From Lentzea sp. (GTDB taxonomy: Bacteria > Actinomycetota > Actinomycetes > Mycobacteriales > Pseudonocardiaceae): a DNA stretch of 6,376 nucleotides. Positions 1 through 5,272 of the stretch are shown one piece after another (position 1 is the first letter of the stretch; each line of letters starts with the position of its first letter). A program made the position numbers and the translations under genes. Where the stretch lies: the NCBI GenBank assembly GCA_030146905.1, contig JASLAV010000289.1, positions 1 to 6,376 on the forward strand. The letters run 5' to 3'. The notes beneath the pieces were generated by a model, which searched no databases, had not been told where the DNA came from, and was given only the letters and a program-made list of their open reading frames with translations.

Positions 1-121
1 TAGTTGACCCGACAACGGGTTGTGCGCATTGTTTCGTGATCTTTCCTCGGCTCGTTCCTCTGTCGGCGGGGCCGGTGGTGTGACGGAAACCGGCGCCCTG
101 GGCCTCAGTGTGACCAGGTGG
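1..121. other. Upstream intergenic region, possible divergent gene start
   Basis: No gene is firmly supported here. The plus strand is blocked early by stops. On the minus strand an ATG at 29-27 opens a frame running off the left edge (first residues MRTTRCRVN), preceded by a purine-rich GAGGAAAG at 48-41. The spacing to the ATG is longer than ideal, so this is only a possible divergent gene. Two small inverted repeats are visible: ACAAC/GTTGT at 12-23, and GCCGGT (71-76) with ACCGGC (89-94). The second could be an operator or a transcript end. Confidence 0.3.
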
Positions 122-140
122 TTCGGTTAGGCTTACCTCT
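122..140 (+). promoter_or_regulatory. Iron box (IdeR/DmdR1-type operator) of the siderophore-uptake operon
   Basis: The 19-mer TTCGGTTAGGCTTACCTCT matches the actinobacterial iron-box consensus TTAGGTTAGGCTAACCTAA at 15 of 19 positions, including the whole GGTTAGGCT core. Such boxes bind the Fe(II)-loaded DtxR-family repressors IdeR or DmdR1 and shut genes off when iron is plentiful. The TAGGCT inside the box (128-133) is also a plausible actinomycete -10 hexamer, so repressor binding would occlude RNA polymerase. That would put the transcript start near 139-141 and give a leader of roughly 27 nt. Its position before transporter genes supports the call. Confidence 0.88.
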
Positions 141-152
141 CCTGTCTTGATC

Positions 153-160
153 GAGGAGGG
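153..160 (+). promoter_or_regulatory. Strong ribosome binding site deciding a TTG start
   Basis: GAGGAGGG ends 6 nt before the TTG at 167. No ATG or GTG in the same frame has comparable support, so this site fixes the start of the first permease on a TTG codon. Confidence 0.85.
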
Positions 161-166
161 TGGGTC

Positions 167-1159
167 TTGGGTCGTAGGTCGTTCGGCCTGCTCTTCCTGC
201 TGGTCGTGCTGGTCGCCGTGTGCGTGGCGAGCATCGCGATCGGCTCGAAGGAGATCCCGCTTTCCGGGGTGTGGCACGGTCTCTTCACGCCGACCGGCGC
301 CGAGGACGACGTGGTGGTCCGCGAGCTGCGGATCCCGCGCACGTTGCTCGGCGTCGCGGTGGGCATCGCGCTCGGTGTGGGTGGCGCTCTCATGCAGGGC
401 CACACGCGCAATCCGCTGGCGGATCCCGGCATCCTCGGCGTCACGCACGGCGCGGCACTGGCGGTCGTGCTCTCGATCTTCCTGCTCGGCGTGAACTCGC
501 TGGTCGGCTACATCTGGTTCGCCTTCGCCGGCGCCATGATCGCGAGCGTCCTGGTGTTCCTGCTCGGGTCGGCCGGGCGAGGCGGGCCGTCACCGGTGAC
601 GCTGGCGCTGGCCGGTGCCGCGGTCTCCGCGCTGATGAACGGCCTGGTGTCGGCGATCGTGCTGCTCGACCAGCAGTCGCTCGACGCGTTCCGGTTCTGG
701 CAGGTCGGCGCGATCGCCGGCCGCGACCTGACGGTGTTGTCGCAGGTGGCGCCGTTCCTGCTGGCCGGCCTGGTGATCGCGGCGTTCAACGCGCCGGGGA
801 TCAACGCCATGTCGCTGGGCGAGGACGTCGCCAAGTCGCTGGGCGTGCACGTCAGCAGGACGCGGTCGCTGGGCATCTTCGCCATCACGCTGCTGGTCGG
901 CGGGGCTGTCGCCGCGTGCGGGCCCATCGGCTTCCTCGGGCTCGTGGTGCCGCACGTCGCGCGCGCGTTCACCGGCCCCGACTACCGCTGGATCCTGCCG
1001 TACTCGGCACTGCTCGGAGCGATCCTGATCCTGTTCGCCGACATCGTCGGACGGGTGGTCGCCCGTCCCTCCGAAGTGGAGGTCGGCGTGATGCTGGCGC
1101 TGATCGGCGCTCCGTTCTTCATCTTCCTGGTGCGGCGCAAGAAGCTGGTGAAGATTTGA
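167..1159 (+). CDS. FecCD-family ferric-siderophore ABC transporter permease (first subunit)
   Basis: This is an integral membrane subunit of a type II (BtuC-like) ABC importer that moves ferric siderophore across the cytoplasmic membrane. The 330-residue protein has the usual family length and is hydrophobic throughout. Family signatures are visible: an N-terminal helix (about 7-25), GALMQGHTRNPLADPGILGV at 73-92, the ATPase-coupling segment around SLGEDVAKSLGV (216-227), CGPIGFLGLVVPH at 251-263, and LIGAPFFIFLVRR at the C-terminus. The TTG start is set by the GAGGAGGG site 6 nt upstream. It is the first gene of the operon behind the iron box and overlaps the next permease by 4 bp, so the two probably form a heterodimer. 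The family is clear; the particular siderophore cannot be read from sequence. Confidence 0.96.
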   Translation: MGRRSFGLLFLLVVLVAVCVASIAIGSKEIPLSGVWHGLFTPTGAEDDVVVRELRIPRTLLGVAVGIALGVGGALMQGHTRNPLADPGILGVTHGAALAVVLSIFLLGVNSLVGYIWFAFAGAMIASVLVFLLGSAGRGGPSPVTLALAGAAVSALMNGLVSAIVLLDQQSLDAFRFWQVGAIAGRDLTVLSQVAPFLLAGLVIAAFNAPGINAMSLGEDVAKSLGVHVSRTRSLGIFAITLLVGGAVAACGPIGFLGLVVPHVARAFTGPDYRWILPYSALLGAILILFADIVGRVVARPSEVEVGVMLALIGAPFFIFLVRRKKLVKI

Positions 1160-2250
1160 CGACCGCGACCAAGGCCCCCGCGACCAAGACCCCCGCGGCC
1201 AAGGCGCCCGCCCTGCGGCTGGGCGCGGCCTCGTTCAGGGTGCGCCGCCGGCCGTTGCTGGTGGTGGCGGCCTCGCTGGTCGTCCTGGCGGCGTTGCTGG
1301 TCGCCGACATCATGATCGGCGACTTCCCGCTGACGGTGGCCCAGGTCGTCGACACGCTGCTCGGCGGCGGCACGCGCCGCGACCAGTTCGTGGTGATGGA
1401 ACTGCGGATGCCCCGAGCGCTGACGGGCCTGCTGGTCGGAGGCGCCCTGGGACTCTCCGGCGCGATCTTCCAGGCCATCGTGCGCAACCCGCTGGCCTCG
1501 CCGGACATCCTCGGCGTGACCTGGGGAGCCGGCGCCGGCGCGGTCTCGGTCATCACCTTCGCCGGTTCGCTGGGCGTGGTGACCGGCACCGCCGCCTCGG
1601 TCGGCGTCCCGCTGGCGGGCCTGACCGGTGGCCTGCTGGCCGGCCTGCTGGTCTACGCGCTGGCGTGGCGGCAGGGCATCGAGGGCTTCCGGATGGTGCT
1701 GGTCGGCATCGGCATCACCGCGGTGGCCGGCAACTTCACGCACTACCTGCTGACCGTCGGCGACGTGCAGGACGCGGGCCGGGCGATGGTGTGGATCACC
1801 GGGTCGCTGAACGGCCGCGGCTGGGAGCACGTCGTGCCGGTCGCCCTGGCGCTGGTCGTGCTGGTTCCCGTGGCCTTGATCGGCGGCCACGTCCTGGGCG
1901 CGCTGCAGTTCGACGACCAGACGTCACGCGGCCTCGGTGTGCGGGTGAACGTCGCACGGTCGTTCCTGATCATCGTGGCGATCGTGCTGGCCTCGGTGGC
2001 CACCGCCGCGGCCGGCCCGATCACGTTCGTCGCGCTGGCGTCACCGCAGATCGCTCTCCGCCTGTCCGGCACCGCCCAGCCGCCGCTGTTCGGCTCCGTG
2101 GTGGTCGGCGGCGCGCTCGTGATGTTGTCGGACCTGGTCGCGCGGACCATCTACCGCACCGAGCTGCCGGTCGGCGTGGTCACCGCCGTGCTCGGAGCGC
2201 CCTACCTGATGTTCCTGCTGATCCGAAGCCGCCGGGAGGCGCGGGTATGA
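1156..2250 (+). CDS. FecCD-family ferric-siderophore ABC transporter permease (second subunit)
   Basis: This is the second permease subunit, 364 residues, expected to pair with the preceding protein in the membrane. Motifs parallel the first: GAIFQAIVRNPLASPDILGV at 102-121, GLGV at 259-262, AAGPITFVALASPQ at 285-298 and LGAPYLMFLL at 346-355. The chosen start is the TTG at 1156, overlapping the upstream stop as TTGA; the Shine-Dalgarno is weak, so translational coupling is likely. It adds a hydrophilic tail of about 30 residues made of ATKAP-type repeats before a basic RVRRR segment and the first membrane helix. A GTG at 1240 (residue 29) would remove this tail and is an alternative start, but nothing resembling a good ribosome site precedes it. 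The end overlaps the ATPase start as ATGA. Confidence 0.95.
   Translation: MTTATKAPATKTPAAKAPALRLGAASFRVRRRPLLVVAASLVVLAALLVADIMIGDFPLTVAQVVDTLLGGGTRRDQFVVMELRMPRALTGLLVGGALGLSGAIFQAIVRNPLASPDILGVTWGAGAGAVSVITFAGSLGVVTGTAASVGVPLAGLTGGLLAGLLVYALAWRQGIEGFRMVLVGIGITAVAGNFTHYLLTVGDVQDAGRAMVWITGSLNGRGWEHVVPVALALVVLVPVALIGGHVLGALQFDDQTSRGLGVRVNVARSFLIIVAIVLASVATAAAGPITFVALASPQIALRLSGTAQPPLFGSVVVGGALVMLSDLVARTIYRTELPVGVVTAVLGAPYLMFLLIRSRREARV
1165..1209 (+). repeat. Three in-frame 15-bp tandem repeats encoding ATK(A/T)P-like units
   Basis: Three consecutive 15-bp units, GCGACCAAGGCCCCC, GCGACCAAGACCCCC and GCGGCCAAGGCGCCC, encode ATKAP, ATKTP and AAKAP (residues 4-18 of the second permease). The first two differ at one base; the third has diverged further. 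The period is a multiple of three, so copy-number change would keep the frame. The encoded tail is probably cytoplasmic, flexible and positively charged. Confidence 0.9.
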
Positions 2251-3044
2251 GTGTGCGTCTTGAGGCTTCGTCGTTGTGCGTGGGCTACGGGGAGCGGCAG
2301 GTCGTCGACAACCTCGACCTGTCGATCATCGATGGCACCGTCACCGCGGTGATCGGGCCCAACGGGTGCGGCAAGTCCACTCTGCTGAAGGCTCTGGGGC
2401 GGTTGCTGCCTGCTCGGTCCGGTGCGGTGTTGCTGGACGGCAAGCAGATCGACTCCATGTCCACTCGGGATGTCGCCCGGGTTCTCGGGATGCTGCCTCA
2501 GGCTCCGTCTGCCCCTGAGGGGCTGACTGTGGCTGATCTTGTCGCTCGGGGGCGGCACCCGCACCAGTCCTGGTACCGGCAGTGGTCTTCTGATGACGCT
2601 GCTGCTGTCGACGCCGCGTTGGCCATGACCGGGATCCTGGATCTGGCTGAGCGGACCGTGGACGAACTGTCCGGGGGGCAGCGGCAGCGGGCCTGGATCT
2701 CGATGGCCCTTGCTCAGGGGACTGACCTGTTGCTGTTGGACGAGCCGACCACATATCTGGATCTTGCCCACCAGATCGATGTGCTGGATCTGGTGCAGGA
2801 GCTGCATGCGTCCATGGGGCGGACGATCGTGATGGTGTTGCACGACCTGAACTTGGCTGCTCGGTATGCGGACAACATCGTGGCCATGCGGGACGGGCGG
2901 ATCGTGGCCCAGGGGGCGCCCGGTGAGGTGTTGACCGAGCGGATGTTGCTGGAGGTGTTCGGGTTGGACGCTCGGGTTGTCGAGGACCCCGTGTCCGGGA
3001 CGCCGCTCGTCGTCCCGGTGGGGTCGCGTCACCGCCTGCCGTAA
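2247..3044 (+). CDS. Ferric-siderophore ABC transporter ATP-binding protein (FecE/FepC type)
   Basis: This cytoplasmic ATPase drives the two permeases. The 265-residue protein shows all nucleotide-binding motifs in order: Walker A GPNGCGKST (37-45), Q-loop glutamine 85, signature LSGGQRQR (141-148), Walker B LLLLDEP (161-167) with the catalytic glutamate, and the switch histidine in VLHDLN (H199). Length and motif spacing fit the iron-siderophore/B12 class. The ATG at 2247 overlaps the permease stop as ATGA, and GGGAGG (2234-2239) lies 7 nt upstream. Codon choice shifts here: GCT, CTT and TTG are visibly commoner than in the two permease genes, although all three are one operon. Its stop is only 5 bp from the stop of the convergent small membrane gene. 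Confidence 0.97.
   Translation: MSVRLEASSLCVGYGERQVVDNLDLSIIDGTVTAVIGPNGCGKSTLLKALGRLLPARSGAVLLDGKQIDSMSTRDVARVLGMLPQAPSAPEGLTVADLVARGRHPHQSWYRQWSSDDAAAVDAALAMTGILDLAERTVDELSGGQRQRAWISMALAQGTDLLLLDEPTTYLDLAHQIDVLDLVQELHASMGRTIVMVLHDLNLAARYADNIVAMRDGRIVAQGAPGEVLTERMLLEVFGLDARVVEDPVSGTPLVVPVGSRHRLP
2995..3018. terminator. Perfect 8-bp hairpin inside the 3' end of the ATPase gene, possible transcript end
   Basis: CCGGGACG (2995-3002) and CGTCCCGG (3011-3018) form a perfect 8-bp GC-rich stem with an 8-nt loop, ending 23 bp before the ATPase stop codon. The convergent genes leave only 5 bp between stops, so any terminator must lie inside coding sequence. Neither strand has a T-tract after the stem, which is common for actinomycete terminators but also weakens the call. 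GC-rich coding DNA can make such a stem by chance. Confidence 0.3.
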
Positions 3045-3049
3045 GGCTG

Positions 3050-3280
3050 TCAGCCGAGCAACAGGTGCAGGGCGACGATCACGGTGCCCAGCGCGCAGAA
3101 GCCGGCCAGCACCGATCCGGGCACGTTGTGGTTCATCAGGAAGGTCAGCACACCGACGACGCCGGCACAGGCGAAACCGGTGACCGTGATCAGTGTCGTG
3201 CGCTGGCTGATGAACGCGCGTTGGTCGGTCGTCGTGGGGGCGTGCCCGCAGGTCGGGCAAGGTGGGGTGGGAGTGGTCAT
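3050..3280 (-). CDS. Small CxxC, two-helix membrane protein of unknown function
   Basis: I do not recognise this 76-residue protein. It begins with a short Pro/Thr-rich stretch holding one CPTCGH motif (residues 8-13), half of a zinc-ribbon-like knuckle. Two hydrophobic segments follow, about 30-49 and 54-75, separated by a short polar NHNVPG turn, suggesting a helical hairpin in the membrane with both ends on the same side. The ATG at 3280 has GAGGA about 7 nt upstream. It lies 15 bp after the TIR-like gene on the same strand, so it is probably the last gene of that operon. A single CxxC could bind metal only as a dimer or could be redox-active; both are inference. It may be the membrane partner of the TIR-like protein. 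Confidence 0.75.
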   Translation of the reverse strand: MTTPTPPCPTCGHAPTTTDQRAFISQRTTLITVTGFACAGVVGVLTFLMNHNVPGSVLAGFCALGTVIVALHLLLG

Positions 3281-3295
3281 CGCCTCGTCCTCGGG

Positions 3296-3643
3296 TCAGG
3301 CGGCCAGAGCCGCGAGGTCTTGTTCGGAGATCAGCTTGTAGACCGGACTGCCGCAGTTCGTGTCAAGGAACAGGTAGTAGCGCTGGTGATCGCTGACGCG
3401 GGCCCAGAAGTACTCCTTCCTGGTCCACTTCGTCAGCGCGTATGAGGGTGAGCAGACGGCCACGAACGCCTTCGACTCGAGGAACGCGTGCTTCACGCCG
3501 TCGTAGCGGTCGCGGTGCACGTCGTGGTGCAGGTCGTCGAGGTAGGGGGTGCACCCAGGCAGTGACGTCTTGACCTGTCGCTCGATCTCCCGGAGCGCCT
3601 CGTCGTCGTTGTCCCTGCGGGCATAGCTCACGAAGACCTTCAT
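3296..3643 (-). CDS. Short TIR-like domain protein
   Basis: This 115-residue protein looks like a compact TIR or TIR-like (DUF1863/MTH538-type) fold. It opens with KVFVSYARRD (2-11), the typical first strand and box 1. Further features are YLDD (34-37), a hydrophobic strand AFVAVCSPSY (59-68), and W73-TRK-E77, a WxxxE arrangement placed where TIR NADases carry their catalytic glutamate. A further strand YYLFLD (89-94) follows. At 115 residues it is shorter than most TIR domains (usually about 130-150), so the last strand/helix unit may be missing. TIR domains act as NAD-cleaving effectors, producers of signalling nucleotides, or protein adaptors; which applies here is unknown. The ATG at 3643 overlaps the stop of the XRE/helical-repeat gene as ATGA, implying coupled translation and linked function. 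Confidence 0.8.
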   Translation of the reverse strand: MKVFVSYARRDNDDEALREIERQVKTSLPGCTPYLDDLHHDVHRDRYDGVKHAFLESKAFVAVCSPSYALTKWTRKEYFWARVSDHQRYYLFLDTNCGSPVYKLISEQDLAALAA

Positions 3644-4839
3644 CCGAGTCCTGCCGATCCGTCCAGCTGTGACTTCATCTCCGCCAGGACGTCGCCGACC
3701 ACGGGATCGCGCGACCAGCGGCGCCGGAGCACCTCGGCCAACGCCTTTAGATCGACCCGGATGGTGTTGGAGTCCACGCGGTGGATGTCGTTGAGCACCG
3801 AGCGGACCGTCTGGCAGGCGTCCTCCCGGTCACCGTTGGACGCGTACGCCAACGCCAGCCGCGTGGTGAACCGCGCCCGCGACCGCACGTATGGGGCTTC
3901 GATCGCGTCGATCTGGGTGCGCAGCACCTCGGCCGCCTCGTCGTAGACGCACAGGTCGACCAACGCCCAGCCTCTGGTGATCTCGACCGGCTGGGCGACG
4001 CTCTTGATACCGAGCGACTGCGGGTCGGCCGCCGTCGCCGCGTCGAAGAACAGCTGGGCCTGATCCAGGGCACGAAGGCAGCTGGACTGGTCGCCGAGTA
4101 GGGCGTGTCCCTGGGCCTGTCGTTGCCAGGCGAAGGAACGGGTGCGCGCGTCGAGATCGTCCTGCTCGAGCGTCCTGCGGGTCAGGTCCAAGATCTGGAG
4201 CCCGTCACCCAGGTACAGGGCGATGTCGGCGATCCTGATCAGCTTCCAGCGCTCCAGGGTGAAGTTACCGGCCTTGAGGGCCAGTTCCGCAGCCTCCTGC
4301 GTCAGTCGCTTGCACAACTCGTTCTGCCCCCTTTCCTGGGCCATCCAGCCGGCGTACTCCTTGATCAGAGCGAGCACGTCGAACAGTTCCTTGAAGCTCC
4401 CTGGTCTCGCCGACCTGAGCATCTCGTTCGCCGTGCCGACGTTCGTGAGCGCCATCGGGAGGATGAGCTCCGGACTCATGTGGTGCCCCATGTTCCGCAA
4501 CGTCGTGTAGATCCCCCGCAGCTGGCTCGAGTAGACGTCCACGCTTCCGCGGAACCGGTAGCCGCTGTTGTCGTCCGTGGTGGCGAGAGCGGACAGGACG
4601 CTGAAAGCGGCTTCTTGTTCGACTCGGGCGGCCTCGTCGTCCCGAAGCGTCGCGAGCAGCTGCCCCTTCGCCTTCAGAACGCTGTCGCAGACCCGCGCCG
4701 TGGCTGTCGCCGCCGTCCGTTCGCCGAGTTCCAGTTTGCTCAGGTAGCCCTTGGAGTAGTTGGTCAGGTGCGACAGCTGCGTCAGTGAGAGGCCTCGCTC
4801 CTGACGTAGCCGACGAAGCGTGCTGCCGAAGTCGTTCAC
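3640..4839 (-). CDS. XRE-family HTH protein with long helical (TPR-like) C-terminal region
   Basis: This 399-residue protein has an N-terminal XRE/Cro helix-turn-helix (about residues 5-60; recognition region TQLSHLTNYSKGYLSKLELG at 20-39) and then about 300 residues of mostly alpha-helical, Ala/Leu-rich sequence. That part resembles the degenerate TPR arrays of actinomycete XRE regulators, for example around 210-300 and 315-350. In that family the array senses a ligand or protein and the HTH binds DNA. A GTG at 4860 would add seven residues, but I prefer the GTG at 4839: it has GGGAG 6 nt upstream, overlaps the upstream stop as GTGA, and starts just before the HTH. The gene overlaps the TIR-like gene by 4 bp, so it may regulate or sense for that effector rather than act as a general regulator. 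Confidence 0.88.
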   Translation of the reverse strand: MNDFGSTLRRLRQERGLSLTQLSHLTNYSKGYLSKLELGERTAATATARVCDSVLKAKGQLLATLRDDEAARVEQEAAFSVLSALATTDDNSGYRFRGSVDVYSSQLRGIYTTLRNMGHHMSPELILPMALTNVGTANEMLRSARPGSFKELFDVLALIKEYAGWMAQERGQNELCKRLTQEAAELALKAGNFTLERWKLIRIADIALYLGDGLQILDLTRRTLEQDDLDARTRSFAWQRQAQGHALLGDQSSCLRALDQAQLFFDAATAADPQSLGIKSVAQPVEITRGWALVDLCVYDEAAEVLRTQIDAIEAPYVRSRARFTTRLALAYASNGDREDACQTVRSVLNDIHRVDSNTIRVDLKALAEVLRRRWSRDPVVGDVLAEMKSQLDGSAGLG

Positions 4840-5153
4840 CGGGCACTCCCGAACAACCACAGGTAAAGGCGCTCGAAGTGCTCGACGTCGCCGCGGCAGG
4901 CGACGACGTATGCGCGCACCATCTCCAACGTCGGCTGCCTACGGCCGCTCGCGGTCTTGGACAGCGCGCTCTCCGAGGCCGGAACGGACTTCGCCAGCAC
5001 GGCGTAGGGCGGTCTGCCGATGCTGTCCCGCAGCGCACGCAAAGCCTCCGCGAACAGCCGTTTCGGGCAGTCCGCCGGTCCGGTCAGGGGGACTTCACGC
5101 CGTCCTGACCGGAAGGTGCTCGTCGCGGGTTCGGGACGACTTGTCGCCGTCAT
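4836..5153 (-). CDS. Small single-domain XRE-family HTH protein
   Basis: This 105-residue protein has about 30 low-complexity, basic N-terminal residues and then one helix-turn-helix domain. FAEALRALRDSIG (34-46) resembles the first helix of actinomycete XRE proteins. The turn region is PYAVLAKSVPASESALSKTASGRR, and PTLEMVRAYVVAC (74-86) is the usual last helix. There is no sensor or DUF5753 domain, so on its own it would be a DNA-binding or protein-docking module. The ATG at 5153 has GGAGGT (5167-5162) 8 nt upstream, a strong start. It is the first gene of the four-gene minus-strand unit and ends in a GTGA overlap with the next HTH gene. Autoregulation is likely for such a leading XRE gene but is inferred. 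Confidence 0.85.
   Translation of the reverse strand: MTATSRPEPATSTFRSGRREVPLTGPADCPKRLFAEALRALRDSIGRPPYAVLAKSVPASESALSKTASGRRQPTLEMVRAYVVACRGDVEHFERLYLWLFGSAR
4846..4850 (-). promoter_or_regulatory. Ribosome binding site deciding the GTG start at 4839
   Basis: On the minus strand GGGAG lies 6 nt before GTG 4839. The competing GTG at 4860 has no comparable site and would create a longer overlap with the upstream gene. Confidence 0.7.
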
Positions 5154-5248
5154 CGGTGGGTACCTCCAGCTTCTTCCCCAGAACTCCGGATGGCCGGTCG
5201 AGTGAGCGGAGTGCCGGTGTCCACCGCGATCGATGCCGGGACTAGCCC

Positions 5249-5267
5249 CCTTGCGCTCACCGCAAGG
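5249..5267. other. Perfect 7-bp inverted repeat upstream of the XRE operon
   Basis: CCTTGCG (5249-5255) and CGCAAGG (5261-5267) flank a 5-nt spacer, about 95 bp upstream of the first XRE start and just past the annotated end of the reductase frame. There is no T-tract on either strand, so an operator for the XRE proteins is at least as likely as a terminator. Confidence 0.45.
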
Positions 5268-5272
5268 ATGGC

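Noticed and set aside
4..32. TTGACC (4-9) with CATTGT (27-32) as a promoter
   Set aside because: The -10 match is poor, and no gene starts at a suitable distance downstream on the plus strand.
1665..2246. Apparent N-terminal extension of the ATPase frame
   Set aside because: The upstream part is an Arg/Pro-rich shadow of the second permease. ATG 2247 with GGGAGG and the ATGA overlap is the natural start.
220..2250. A single long frame that appears to give a 676-residue protein
   Set aside because: Only the part from TTG 1156 is permease-like. The earlier part is Arg/Gly-rich shadow of the first permease read in another frame.
4105..4788. Plus-strand 227-residue open frame opposite the XRE/helical-repeat gene
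   Set aside because: No family features and no ribosome site. It is an antisense shadow, typical of GC-rich coding DNA.
3640..5153. XRE plus DUF397-type regulatory pair
   Set aside because: The small XRE protein is not followed by a DUF397-like protein, and the larger one has a TPR-like rather than a DUF5753-like C-terminus as far as I can judge.
3050..5153. Mobile element or integrated island ends
   Set aside because: No transposase, integrase, terminal inverted repeats or target-site duplications are visible at the cassette edges.
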